From: Egibacter rhizosphaerae
GTDB lineage: Bacteria > Actinomycetota > Nitriliruptoria > Euzebyales > Egibacteraceae
Assembly: GCF_004322855.1 (NCBI RefSeq)
Contig: NZ_CP036402.1
Coordinates: 3,472,001 to 3,536,000 of the forward strand
DNA: 64,000 bases
Direction of reading: 5' to 3'
The notes beneath the pieces were generated by a model. The model saw nothing but the letters and a program-made list of their open reading frames with translations. It had not been told where the DNA came from and did no database searches. A program made the position numbers and the translations under genes. Positions 17,479-26,115 of this stretch are shown here, in pieces (within the stretch, counting starts at the first letter, position 1; the number at the start of each line of letters is the position of its first letter).

Positions 17479-18225
17479 CTAGACGTCGGGCCTTGGCCGT
17501 TCGTCCGCGTGCTGACGATCCCGAGGGGTACCGCTGGGCTGCGTCGCCTCCGCCCTCGACTCGGACCCGTCCTCGCTTGACCCCCGCGACGACCCGTAGC
17601 GCAGCACGACGAAGGTCGCGATCGCGAGGAACACGCCCGCCAGCACGGCGAGGCCCGGTCCCGGATCGATCCCGACCCGCCCGAGCATGGCGTCGGCGAG
17701 CTCGCGGCTGGTGCTCGTCTCGTCGGCGAGGATGATCGCTACGAACGCCGCCACGAGGGCACTGACCCCGAAGGCGATGGCGTTCTGCCACCAGCGGGTC
17801 AGGCCGGCACGCTCGGACAGGATCCGGCCCGCCTTGAGGATCCGACCGACACGGATCACCCGCAGCGCGCCGACGAAACGGACGAGCCGCAGCAGCTGCA
17901 CCGGCCCGACCGCGAAGATCACGGCCGGCACGGTGACGGCGGTGACGCCGATGATGAACTTGTGCTCGCGCACCCATTGGCGTCGGTCCCGGGCCAGCAC
18001 GAACAACACGACCGTCTCGCCGGTCAGCACGATGAGCGACATCGTGTTGAGCACCTGGCCGACCAGCGCGGTCGTCCCGTCGAGCATGGTCATGAAGACC
18101 GCCGGCACGGAGACGATCGCCGCGAGGATCACGGGGAGAGCGAACCGCTCCTCTACCTGCTCGAGACGGGGATCGTCGCTCGAGCCGCCCTCGTGCGTGG
18201 TGTCGTCGTCCGCCAGTTCACCCAT
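17479..18225 (-). CDS. Voltage-sensor-type ion channel family membrane protein without canonical selectivity filter
   Basis: 248 residues; ATG 18225 is preferred to the upstream in-frame ATG at 18315, whose extra residues are read from tandem-repeat DNA. Six hydrophobic segments are seen. The fourth is an S4-like helix with arginines or lysines at intervals of about three (RLVRFVGALRVIRVGRILKAG), typical of voltage sensors. Between segments five and six, where a potassium channel has TVGYG, there is only a short polar stretch (ETSTSRELADAMLG), so ion selectivity cannot be predicted. The C-terminus is hydrophilic. Could be an ion channel with a diverged pore or a voltage-sensing protein of other function. 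Confidence 0.72.
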   Translation of the reverse strand: MGELADDDTTHEGGSSDDPRLEQVEERFALPVILAAIVSVPAVFMTMLDGTTALVGQVLNTMSLIVLTGETVVLFVLARDRRQWVREHKFIIGVTAVTVPAVIFAVGPVQLLRLVRFVGALRVIRVGRILKAGRILSERAGLTRWWQNAIAFGVSALVAAFVAIILADETSTSRELADAMLGRVGIDPGPGLAVLAGVFLAIATFVVLRYGSSRGSSEDGSESRAEATQPSGTPRDRQHADERPRPDV

Positions 18226-18243
18226 CGCCGCTCGTCCCCATGG

Positions 18244-18312
18244 CTCGTTCGGTCCGCGCGTCTCGCTCGATCGCGCGTCTCGCTCGATCGCGCGTCTCGC
18301 TCGGTCCGCGCG
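18244..18312. repeat. 17-bp tandem repeat, about 3 to 4 copies
   Basis: The unit TCTCGCTCGATCGCGCG is perfect at 18261-18277 and 18278-18294, with a diverged third copy from 18295 and a partial copy before 18261. It lies just upstream of the voltage-sensor gene, between it and the divergent yqgE gene. Confidence 0.85.
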
Positions 18313-18440
18313 CATGGTACGGCCTCCGGTGCGCGGTGCGCCGAAGCCGCGGCGCCGCCGCTGATCGGGTCGCTGCCGGCCGGCCGCTCCTTTAGGCTTC
18401 CCGGGTCCCCTCGCCGGAGCCGGAACTGGACCACACGCCG

Positions 18441-18992
18441 ATGCCTGCCCCCGACGCCGACGCGCGCCCCCTGACCGGGCGGCTCGTGGTCGCCGCCCCG
18501 GATCTCAGCGACCCGAACTTCGCCCACACGGTCGTCCTCGTGCTCGACCAGCACGACGAGGGCGTTCTCGGGGTCGTGCTGAACCGTCCCAGCGCCGTCG
18601 AGGTCGCCGACGTCCTACCGGAGTGGGGCGAGGTCGTCGCCCCGCCGGGGCAAGTGTTCGTGGGCGGGCCGGTCCAGACCGAGGAGGTCACCATCGGCCT
18701 CGGCCGCGTACCCCACGGGACCGCGGATCCCGAGGAGATCATCCCGGGACTCGCGGTCGTGGACCTCGCGCAGGGTCCGGCGGGCGTGACGGAGCGAGCC
18801 CGGGTGTTCGCCGGCTACGCGGGCTGGGATGCCGGGCAGTTGGAGCAGGAGCGCGCCGACGGCGGGTGGTTCATCGTCGACGCGGAGCCCGACGACGCCG
18901 TCTCCCCGGAGCCGGAGCGGCTCTGGCGCACGGTGCTGCAGCGTCAGGGCGGCGTCTTCACCACCATCCCCGAGGACCCCGGACGCAACTGA
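18441..18992 (+). CDS. YqgE/AlgH family protein
   Basis: 183 residues, close to the family norm. Diagnostic strings are LTGRLVVAAPDLSDPNF at the start, VVLVLDQHDEGVLGVVLNRP, and VFVGGPVQ, followed by the conserved VFAGYAGWDAGQLEQE. The family is widespread, cytoplasmic and of uncertain biochemical role; AlgH has been connected with alginate regulation in Pseudomonas. It is monocistronic here, divergent from the voltage-sensor gene and convergent with the MFS gene ending at 19061. Confidence 0.92.
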   Translation: MPAPDADARPLTGRLVVAAPDLSDPNFAHTVVLVLDQHDEGVLGVVLNRPSAVEVADVLPEWGEVVAPPGQVFVGGPVQTEEVTIGLGRVPHGTADPEEIIPGLAVVDLAQGPAGVTERARVFAGYAGWDAGQLEQERADGGWFIVDAEPDDAVSPEPERLWRTVLQRQGGVFTTIPEDPGRN

Positions 18993-19060
18993 CACCTTGT
19001 GGCAGCCACGCCGTCACGCCAGGCGGGTCGACACGGCCGTCACGCCGTCGGACGGCCGGA

Positions 19061-20434
19061 TCAGGCCTGCCCCGTGGAGGAGGCCCGCACCGCCGCTCGT
19101 TCCTCCGCGCGGGCGACGTCCCTCCCGCGCCGCTCGTCGACGAGCAACAGCAGCGCCCCGCCGACCACGAAGAAGACGATCACCGAGACGATCCCGGTCC
19201 GCGCGACGCCGGTGATCGCGATGACCGCGGCGAACAGGGCGGGGCCCATCATCCCGGCGAACCGGTCCATCACGCCGTACAGCCCGAAGAACTCCCCGGA
19301 CTTGTGCGCCGGGATCATGCTGGCGAACAGCGAGCGCGACAGGGCCTGCGTCCCGCCCTGCACCGTGCCGACCGCGATCGCCAGCGCCCAGAAGTGCAGC
19401 GCCGTCTCCATGAAGAAGGCGAAGACGGCGACGCCCATGTAGACGACGAGGCCGAGGAGGATCGCCCGCTTGGTGCCGATGCGTCCGGCGAGGACGCCGA
19501 ACAGGAACGCGCACGGCACGCCGACGAACTGCACCGCGATGACCGCGCCGATGATCGTGGCTTGGTCGATCCCGAGGCCCGATGCGTACGTCCCGGCCAG
19601 GCGGATGATCGTGCCGATCCCGTCGCCGTAGACGAGGTAGGCGACGAGGAGCAGGAAGGCCTCGCGGAAGCGCCTGAGCTCCCGCAGGGTCGACGCGAGC
19701 CGTCGCACTGCGGCGACGACCGGTCCGTCGCCGGGGCGGTCGCGCGGGTCGATCCTGGGGGCGGGCTCCGGTACGCGCCGAAAGAGCGGGAACGAGAACG
19801 CGAGCCAGTACGCCGCCACCAACGCGAACGCCACCCGGGCGGGCAGCGTGCGCTCGGGCAGGCCGAACCGTCCCGGAACCTCGATGACGACCAGACAGAC
19901 CGTGAGCAACAGTCCCGCCCCGAGGTAGCCGAGCGCGAACGCGCCGGAGGAGACCCGATCGACCTCTCCGGGCCGCGCGATGTGGGGCAGCAACGCGTCG
20001 TAGAACACGCTGGTCCCGTTCAACCCGACGTTCACGAGCAGGAACAATCCCAGGGCGAGCAGCCAGTCGCCCGTGCCGACCGCCGTGAGGCCGGCCGTAC
20101 CCACGACGCCGACGGCAAGGAACGCGGCGAGGAACCGCTTCTTGCGGGGGACCTGGTCGGTGTAGGCGCCGATGACCGGGGCGATGACGGCGACCGAGAC
20201 GATGGCGAGGGTGGTCGTGATCGCGAACCGTTGGTTCGCGGTCGCCGCGGACAGTCCGTCGGCCGCGACCGTCTCGTAGTATACGGGGAAGACCGCCGTC
20301 ACGATGACGGCGTAGACACCGGTCGTCGCCCACTCGTAGAACGCCCACGCGCGCAGCTCGCGGCGGTGCAGCCCCAGCCGCTCGAGCATCGGCATGCTGC
20401 GCTCGACGGGGGCGTCGCCCGTCGGTGTCGCCAT
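19061..20434 (-). CDS. MFS transporter, UMF1/Atg22-like
   Basis: 457 residues from ATG 20434 with GGGAGG five bases upstream. Twelve or so membrane helices are visible. The N-terminal WAFYEWATTGVYAVIVTAVFP, the loop GAYTDQVPRKKRFL after the second helix pair, and the C-terminal GTQALSRSLFASMIPAHKSG with EFFGLYGVMDRFAGMMGP are characteristic of the UMF1 (vacuole effluxer Atg22-like) branch of the major facilitator superfamily. Some bacterial members have been linked to metabolite efflux, but substrate is not predictable here. Convergent with yqgE; divergent from a small membrane protein gene. Confidence 0.88.
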   Translation of the reverse strand: MATPTGDAPVERSMPMLERLGLHRRELRAWAFYEWATTGVYAVIVTAVFPVYYETVAADGLSAATANQRFAITTTLAIVSVAVIAPVIGAYTDQVPRKKRFLAAFLAVGVVGTAGLTAVGTGDWLLALGLFLLVNVGLNGTSVFYDALLPHIARPGEVDRVSSGAFALGYLGAGLLLTVCLVVIEVPGRFGLPERTLPARVAFALVAAYWLAFSFPLFRRVPEPAPRIDPRDRPGDGPVVAAVRRLASTLRELRRFREAFLLLVAYLVYGDGIGTIIRLAGTYASGLGIDQATIIGAVIAVQFVGVPCAFLFGVLAGRIGTKRAILLGLVVYMGVAVFAFFMETALHFWALAIAVGTVQGGTQALSRSLFASMIPAHKSGEFFGLYGVMDRFAGMMGPALFAAVIAITGVARTGIVSVIVFFVVGGALLLLVDERRGRDVARAEERAAVRASSTGQA

Positions 20435-20592
20435 CGGTCCTCCCGATCCCGGCGCAAGCCCGGCACCGTCCACGGTCCGCCGCTGGACCACCGCCCACCA
20501 TCGCAGGGTAGGGGCTGCAGGCGGCTCGCGACGCCTCCGCGCGGGCGCACACCGTGGCGCGTCGGGGGCGGCTGGGGGCTAGCATCTGCGGC

Positions 20593-20991
20593 ATGGCTTC
20601 CGAGGCTCCACTTCCCAGCCGAGAGGAGATGCGCTCGCAATGGGCGCGGCTCGACCGCGACGGTCGCCGCCGTGTCCGGCGGGCGGCCAACCGCGGCCGC
20701 GAGGTCGAATCGGGAGACCCGCGCGAGGCGCTGGTCGCGGCGGCGCTGGCCGCGAACCAGCGTCGCTTCTGGCGCTGGGGCTGGGCGATCGGGCCGGTCG
20801 TCGTCGCGCTCGCCACGATCCCGCAGGGTCTCGAGGCCGTGCTCGTGAACGTCCTGTTCGTCACGCTCGTGGTGATCCTGCTGGCGGTGTTCTTCGCCCG
20901 CCGCTCCGCGCGCGCGGAGGCCGCGAACCGTCAGTTGGCCGCGCGGCGATCGAAGAAGAAGCGCAATCGCCGCAAGGGCAAAGGCGGCTGA
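20593..20991 (+). CDS. Small two-helix membrane protein, unknown function
   Basis: 132 residues from ATG 20593; no clear ribosome site, and an AT-rich TAGCAT sits ten bases upstream, so the mRNA may be leaderless. A charged N-terminal half (SREEMRSQWARLDRDGRRR) is followed by two hydrophobic helices separated by a short loop and a strongly basic tail (RRSKKKRNRRKGKGG). Strong third-position GC bias supports coding. I do not recognise the family. Its stop is two bases from the stop of the convergent GH65 gene. Confidence 0.7.
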   Translation: MASEAPLPSREEMRSQWARLDRDGRRRVRRAANRGREVESGDPREALVAAALAANQRRFWRWGWAIGPVVVALATIPQGLEAVLVNVLFVTLVVILLAVFFARRSARAEAANRQLAARRSKKKRNRRKGKGG

Positions 20992-20993
20992 CC

Positions 20994-23369
20994 TCAGTCG
21001 ATCGGCGCGAGCTCGTTCAGCGCCACCTGGACCGGCTCGCCCGGCGTGACCTCGACCTCGGTGCCGCGGACGCCGACGGTCAGGGGGTTGCCGGACCGCA
21101 GCTCCAACCCGAGGTGGTGGTGGGTGAGCTCGACGCGCAGGCTCCGGCCGCGCACCTGCAGGGGGAAGCGCAGCCCTTGCCACTCGGACGGCAGGCGCGG
21201 GTCGAACGTGATGTGCCCGTGGTAGGAGCGCATCCCCGCGAACCCGTGCACCAGCGCCATCCACACACCGCCCGTCGAGGCGACGTGCACCCCCTGGTCG
21301 GCGTTGCCGGCGACGTCGAGCAGATCCATGAAGAGCGAGAGGCGGAAGTACTCGAGCGCGTCGTCCTCCTCGCCGATCTCGCTCGCGACGATCGCGTGCA
21401 CCGGCGGTGACAGGGATGAGTCGCTCGTCGTCAGCGCGTCGTAGTAGCGGTAGTTCCGGCGCTTCTGCTCGAGCGAGAAGTGGTCGCCGAGCAGGAACAT
21501 CGCGAGCACGACGTCGGCCTGCTTGATCACCTGGTAGCGGTAGATCATGAGCGGGTGGTAGTTCAGGAGCAGCGGGTACTTGTCCGCCGGGGTGGCGGCG
21601 AAGTCCCACACCTCCTGCTGGAGGAAGTGCTCGTCCTGGGGATGGATCCCGCGTCGCTCGTCGTAGGGGATGTGCATCGTGGCGGCGGCGCGACGCCAGG
21701 CGGCGAGCTCGTCGTCGGTCATCTCGAGCTCGTTCCAGAGGATCTCGTAGCACTCCGGGTCGGTCGCCCGGAGGATCCGCAGCACGTGGCCGGCGTACTC
21801 GAGGTGCTGCTTGGCCATCAGGTTGGTGAACGCGTTGTCGTTCACGACCGTCGTGTACTCGTCCGGCCCCGTCACCCCGTGCAGGTGGAAGGCGTCGTCG
21901 TCCTTCGAGTGGAAGCCCAGGTCGCCGAACAGTCGCGCCGTCTCGACCAGGATCTCGGAGCCGAACTCGCCGAGCGCCTCCGTGTCGCCGGTCACGTCGA
22001 CGTACACCTTGAGGGCGTGCGCGATGTCGGCGTTCAGGTGGTACTGCGCGGTGCCGGCCTGGAAGTAGGCGCTCGCCTCCGGGCCGGTGATCGTCCGCCA
22101 CGGGTAGAGGGCGCCGTCGAGGTCGAGCTCGCGTGCCCGCTCCCGGGCCGCGTCCAGCATGCCGTACCGGAAGCGCAGCAGGTTCTTCGCCACACGTGGC
22201 GTGGTGAAGGCGAGAAACGGCATGACGAAGATCTCGACGTCCCAGAAGTAGTGCCCCTCGTAGCCGTGACCGGTGAGGCCCTTCGCCGGGATGCCGGTGT
22301 GCTCCGCGCGCGAGCTCGCCTGGAAGAGCTGGAACAGGTTCCAGCGGACCGCCTGCTGGATGCGCGGGTCGTCGGTGTCGACCTCGACGTCCGCGGTCTC
22401 CCAGAACGCGGCGAGGTCCTCCGCCTGATCGGCCTCGAGCGCCTCGAAACCCTGGTCCACCGCGCGGTCGAGCACCCGGTCCACGCGGTCGCAGAGTTCG
22501 TTCGACGGCACGTTCTGGCTCGTGTGGTAGCTCGCGAACTTGTCGATGCGGATCGTGCAGCCCTGGCGTGCGGGGATCGTGAAGATCACCTTGCCGAGAT
22601 TCTCGCTGGTCTCCCGGGTGGCCTGCCACTCGCAGTTGGTATCGATCACGTGGTCCATGCCGACGCCGAGGGTCATCCGGCTGTTCGCCGTCCGGTAGCC
22701 GGCGATGACGCGAAGCTCCCCCTCGCGCGCGGACTGCCGCTCCAGTACGTGGTGGTCGAACGTGCGCGTGGTCCGCGGGTCGAACTGCTGGCGATTGGGG
22801 TCGTCGGGCGCTTTGGTGTCCTGTCGGTTGAGCAGCTGCGAGCTGATCACGACGGGCGCGTCCGCGTTCGTGACCTGCACCTCGTAGCGCGTCGCGCACA
22901 GGTGGCGGTGTCGCGTCGAGGCGAGCCGTGTCGACGTGACCCGCACCTCCTTGCCCGACGGCGTCTCCCACAACAGCGTCCGGCGCAGCACCCCGGTCCG
23001 CATGTCGAGCGCCCGCTCGTAGTCGCGCAGCGTCGCGGTGTGCAGGTGCAGCGGCTCGTCGTCGACGTAGAGCTTGATGATCTTCGCGTCGGGTGCGTCG
23101 ATGATCGTCTGGCCGGTCTTCGCGAGCCCGTACGCTTCCTCGGCGTGCACGATCTCCCAGGTCTCGTGGAAGCCGTTCACGAACGTCCCGTGGTCGTGGA
23201 CCGGTCGCCCCTCCTCGGGATTGCCCCGCATGCCGAGGTAGCCGTTGGCGACGGCGAACAGCGTCTCGGTCCGGTCGAGCAGGTTCCGGTCGAAGCGGCG
23301 CTCGACGAGTCGCCAGGGGTCGACAGGGAAGATGTGCTCGGGCAGCGGTTCGGGCTCACGGGTCTTCAT
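20994..23369 (-). CDS. Glycoside hydrolase family 65 disaccharide phosphorylase
   Basis: 791 residues, the usual size of trehalose, maltose and kojibiose phosphorylases. The N-terminal beta-sandwich contains LFAVANGYLGMRGNPEEG; the (alpha/alpha)6 barrel has GHYFWDVEIFVMPFL and GVTGPDEYTTVVNDNAFTN, in which the Glu of GPDEY is the general acid; PLLLNYHPLMIYRYQVIKQADV and ASTGGVWMALVHGFAG complete the core. Such enzymes split an alpha-glucoside with phosphate to give beta-glucose 1-phosphate. The partner beta-phosphoglucomutase is present, but 30 kb away (53044-53742). The donor linkage cannot be read from sequence alone. Convergent with the small membrane gene and divergent from the ligase gene. 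Confidence 0.92.
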   Translation of the reverse strand: MKTREPEPLPEHIFPVDPWRLVERRFDRNLLDRTETLFAVANGYLGMRGNPEEGRPVHDHGTFVNGFHETWEIVHAEEAYGLAKTGQTIIDAPDAKIIKLYVDDEPLHLHTATLRDYERALDMRTGVLRRTLLWETPSGKEVRVTSTRLASTRHRHLCATRYEVQVTNADAPVVISSQLLNRQDTKAPDDPNRQQFDPRTTRTFDHHVLERQSAREGELRVIAGYRTANSRMTLGVGMDHVIDTNCEWQATRETSENLGKVIFTIPARQGCTIRIDKFASYHTSQNVPSNELCDRVDRVLDRAVDQGFEALEADQAEDLAAFWETADVEVDTDDPRIQQAVRWNLFQLFQASSRAEHTGIPAKGLTGHGYEGHYFWDVEIFVMPFLAFTTPRVAKNLLRFRYGMLDAARERARELDLDGALYPWRTITGPEASAYFQAGTAQYHLNADIAHALKVYVDVTGDTEALGEFGSEILVETARLFGDLGFHSKDDDAFHLHGVTGPDEYTTVVNDNAFTNLMAKQHLEYAGHVLRILRATDPECYEILWNELEMTDDELAAWRRAAATMHIPYDERRGIHPQDEHFLQQEVWDFAATPADKYPLLLNYHPLMIYRYQVIKQADVVLAMFLLGDHFSLEQKRRNYRYYDALTTSDSSLSPPVHAIVASEIGEEDDALEYFRLSLFMDLLDVAGNADQGVHVASTGGVWMALVHGFAGMRSYHGHITFDPRLPSEWQGLRFPLQVRGRSLRVELTHHHLGLELRSGNPLTVGVRGTEVEVTPGEPVQVALNELAPID

Positions 23370-23505
23370 CCGGCACGCTCCGAGGCTCGTCGCGGGATGC
23401 GGCGGGTGGTCGATCGTGGGGTCGGGCGACGGCTCGCGGGCCGCTCGCGCGGGCGGTGCGACGCGCCGGCGAGTGTCGCCCCGCGGCATGCTGCCGGAAA
23501 GGCCG

Positions 23506-23530
23506 CGAGGATGCCAAGCGGGCATCCTCG
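23506..23530. promoter_or_regulatory. Hairpin or operator-like inverted repeat between divergent GH65 and ligase genes
   Basis: CGAGGATGCC (23506-23515), five-base loop, GGCATCCTCG (23521-23530). Because the flanking genes diverge, it cannot terminate either; it may be an operator or a leader hairpin of the ligase mRNA. Confidence 0.4.
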
Positions 23531-23614
23531 ATGGCCGGCCGGGAGAGTCGTGCATGCGAGCAAGGTCGGCCGCGCCGTGGCCTTCATGAGGGTTGCCCGG
23601 GGAAGGAGGAGCCC

Positions 23615-25114
23615 ATGAGGCTGGCGGACGTCGTCGCGGTGAGCGACGCGGTGCGCGCCACGAGCTCGCGCCGCGAGAAGGTGGCCGCGCTCGCGGACCT
23701 GCTGCGCGATGCCGAGCCCCGTGAACTGCCGGTCGCCGCGAGCCTCCTGGCCGGGCACCCCCGCCAGGGCAAGGTGTCGGTGGGGTGGCGGACGCTGCGA
23801 ACGGTGGAGGTCGAGCCGGCACCCCACCCCCGGCTGGGGCTCGTCGAGGTCGACCGAGTCCTCGGGGAGATCGCGTCCGCCTCCGGTCCCGGCTCGACCG
23901 GCCGGCGCGCGGAGCTGCTGGCGGGGCTGTTCGGCGCAGCGACCGACGCCGAGCAGGCTTTCCTGCGCGGCCTCGTCCTCGGCGAGCTGCGCCAGGGAGC
24001 GCTCGAGGGGATGGTGGCCCAGGCCCTCGCACGGGCCTGGGAGCTGCGCGAGGCCGATGTGCGCCGAGCGCTGATGCTCGCGGGTGACCTCGGCGTGGTG
24101 GCGCAGGCGGCGGCCACCGGGGGCGAGGCCGCGGTCCGCGCCTTCGAGCTCGAGCTGTTCCGCCCGGTGCAGCCGATGCTCGCCAAGACCTCCGACGACG
24201 TCGTCACCGCCCTCGAGGAGGTGGGGGGCGCAGCCGTGGAGGCCAAGCTCGACGGGGTACGGCTGCAAGTGCACCGGGACGGGCACCGCGTGGGGGTGTG
24301 GTCGCGCACGCTCAAGCAGCTGACGACCGGGGCGGGGCGGATCGTCGATCTGGTGCGGGAGCTGCCGGCGACCTCGTTGGTGCTCGACGGAGAGGTGCTC
24401 GCCCTCGACCCCGACGGACGGCCGCGGCCGTTGCAGGACACGATGCGGGCCCTCGGCGACGAGGACACGGCGCTCGCGGTCTTCTTCTTCGACCTCCTCC
24501 ACCGGGACGGACGCAGCCTGCTCGACGTGCCACTCGTCCGGCGGCGCGCCGAGCTCTGCGACGTCGTCCCCGATCCACATCGGGTGACCCACACCCCCGT
24601 CCGCTCCGGCGACGACGCGGAGGCGGCCTATCACGCGGCGCTCGACGCCGGTCACGAGGGCGTCGTCGTCAAGGCGCTCGACAGTCCCTACGAGGCGGGG
24701 CGACGTGGGCGCGCGTGGCGCAAGGTCAAGCCCGCGCACAGCCTCGACCTCGTCGTGCTCGCGGTGGAATGGGGTTCGGGGCGGCGGACCGGGTGGCTGT
24801 CCAACCTCCACCTCGGGGCCCCCGACCCCGACGGCGGGTTCGTGATGCTCGGGAAGACCTTCAAGGGGCTCACCGACGAGCGGCTCGCGTGGCAGACGCA
24901 GCGGTTCCTCGGTCTCGAGACCCACCGCGAGCCCGGGGTGGTGCACGTTCGCCCCGAACAGGTCGTCGAGGTCGCGATCGACGGGCTCGTGCGGAGTCCG
25001 CGCTACCCCGCGGGGCTCGCGCTGCGGTTCGCGCGCGTTCTGCGCTATCGCGACGACAAGAGCCCGGACGAGGCCGACACGATCGAGACGGTGCGCGGCC
25101 TCGCGACCCCCTGA
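23615..25114 (+). CDS. ATP-dependent DNA ligase (LigB type)
   Basis: 499 residues from ATG 23615, with GGAGGA four bases upstream. The N-terminal 180 residues are a helical DNA-binding domain; the adenylation motif EAKLDGVRLQVHR gives the catalytic Lys near residue 211. Further nucleotidyltransferase motifs are LDGEVLA, FFFDLLHRDG, EGVVVKALDSPY and AWRKVKP, and the OB domain ends with RYPAGLALRFARVLRYRDDK. This is the archaeal/LigB architecture without polymerase or nuclease fusion, so it is a repair ligase additional to the expected NAD-dependent LigA. Not associated with Ku here. Confidence 0.95.
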   Translation: MRLADVVAVSDAVRATSSRREKVAALADLLRDAEPRELPVAASLLAGHPRQGKVSVGWRTLRTVEVEPAPHPRLGLVEVDRVLGEIASASGPGSTGRRAELLAGLFGAATDAEQAFLRGLVLGELRQGALEGMVAQALARAWELREADVRRALMLAGDLGVVAQAAATGGEAAVRAFELELFRPVQPMLAKTSDDVVTALEEVGGAAVEAKLDGVRLQVHRDGHRVGVWSRTLKQLTTGAGRIVDLVRELPATSLVLDGEVLALDPDGRPRPLQDTMRALGDEDTALAVFFFDLLHRDGRSLLDVPLVRRRAELCDVVPDPHRVTHTPVRSGDDAEAAYHAALDAGHEGVVVKALDSPYEAGRRGRAWRKVKPAHSLDLVVLAVEWGSGRRTGWLSNLHLGAPDPDGGFVMLGKTFKGLTDERLAWQTQRFLGLETHREPGVVHVRPEQVVEVAIDGLVRSPRYPAGLALRFARVLRYRDDKSPDEADTIETVRGLATP

Positions 25115-25184
25115 GGCCCCGGTCCATGGGTGCGTTGCCGGGCCGGGGCGTGCGAGGATCGGGCGATGTGGCCGGAGGAGGCCG

Positions 25185-26069
25185 ATGCCGGCGAGGACGT
25201 CGAGGTGTGCGATGTGGGGCAGCGAGGTGATCGACCGCGAGATCGCCGGACTGGTCGACCGGTCGGTCGCCGAGGACGGGCTCGTGGTGGTGCTGACGGG
25301 CGCGGGGGTATCCGCCGAGAGCGGCATCCCGACGTTCCGCGGACCCGAGGGTTACTGGACCGTCGGCAGCGCCGTCCACACACCCCAGGAGATCGCGACG
25401 GCTGCGATGTTCGCCCGCGCGCCGGAGGCCGTCTGGGGCTGGTACCTGTTCCGCCTCGGCGTGGTCCGTGAGGCCGAGCCGAACGCGGCCCATCGCGCGA
25501 TCGCGGAGCTCGACGCGACCCTCTCCGACCGGTTCGTGCTCATCACCCAGAACGTGGACGGGTTGCACCAACGGGCGGGCTCGACCCCCGGACGGACCTA
25601 CGAGATCCACGGGTCGCTCGGCCGGATGCGCTGCAGCGAGCCGTGTCAGCGCGAGCTCCTGCCGCTGCCCGACGAGATCCCCGCGAAGGATCGGGACGAG
25701 GCGCTGACCGACCACGAGCGGCAGTTGCTCACCTGTCCGCGCTGCGGGGCGTGGACGCGGCCCCACGTGCTCTGGTTCGACGAGGCCTACGACGAGGCCT
25801 GGTTCCGCCTCGACTCGAGCCTGGACGCGGCCGGTCGGGCGAGCCTCGTCGTCACGGTCGGCACGAGCGGAGCGACGAACCTGCCCAACCTCGTCGTCCA
25901 GCAGGTGGTGCGCAGCGGCGGCGCGCTGCTCGACGTGAATCCGGAGGACAACCCGTTCGGTGATCTCGCGCGGCGGGTCGAGCGGGGGGCGGCCATCCGG
26001 GCTCCGGCCAGCCAGGCGGTGCCGGAGCTCGCCGACCGGATCGCGGTCGCGGCTTCGGCCCCGCGGTAG
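25185..26069 (+). CDS. Sir2-family NAD-dependent protein deacylase
   Basis: 294 residues. ATG 25185 has GGAGG six bases upstream; ATG 25212 is an alternative. Motifs in order: VVVLTGAGVSAESGIPTFRG (NAD-binding), TQNVDGLHQRAG, the catalytic His in YEIHGSLG, a four-cysteine zinc ribbon (CSEPC and CPRCG), HVLWFDEAYDE, and VVTVGTSGATNLP. The family removes acetyl or other acyl groups from lysines with NAD. Follows the ligase by 70 bases on the same strand and may be cotranscribed; convergent with the pirin gene. Confidence 0.93.
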   Translation: MPARTSRCAMWGSEVIDREIAGLVDRSVAEDGLVVVLTGAGVSAESGIPTFRGPEGYWTVGSAVHTPQEIATAAMFARAPEAVWGWYLFRLGVVREAEPNAAHRAIAELDATLSDRFVLITQNVDGLHQRAGSTPGRTYEIHGSLGRMRCSEPCQRELLPLPDEIPAKDRDEALTDHERQLLTCPRCGAWTRPHVLWFDEAYDEAWFRLDSSLDAAGRASLVVTVGTSGATNLPNLVVQQVVRSGGALLDVNPEDNPFGDLARRVERGAAIRAPASQAVPELADRIAVAASAPR

Positions 26070-26115
26070 GCGTCGCCGCCGACGGGGGCGGTGGGCCTGC
26101 CCGTGGTCGGGCGCC

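Noticed and set aside
18226-18315. Upstream start (ATG 18315) for the voltage-sensor protein
   Set aside because: The extra 30 residues are translated from tandem-repeat DNA and have no ribosome site; ATG 18225 is better.
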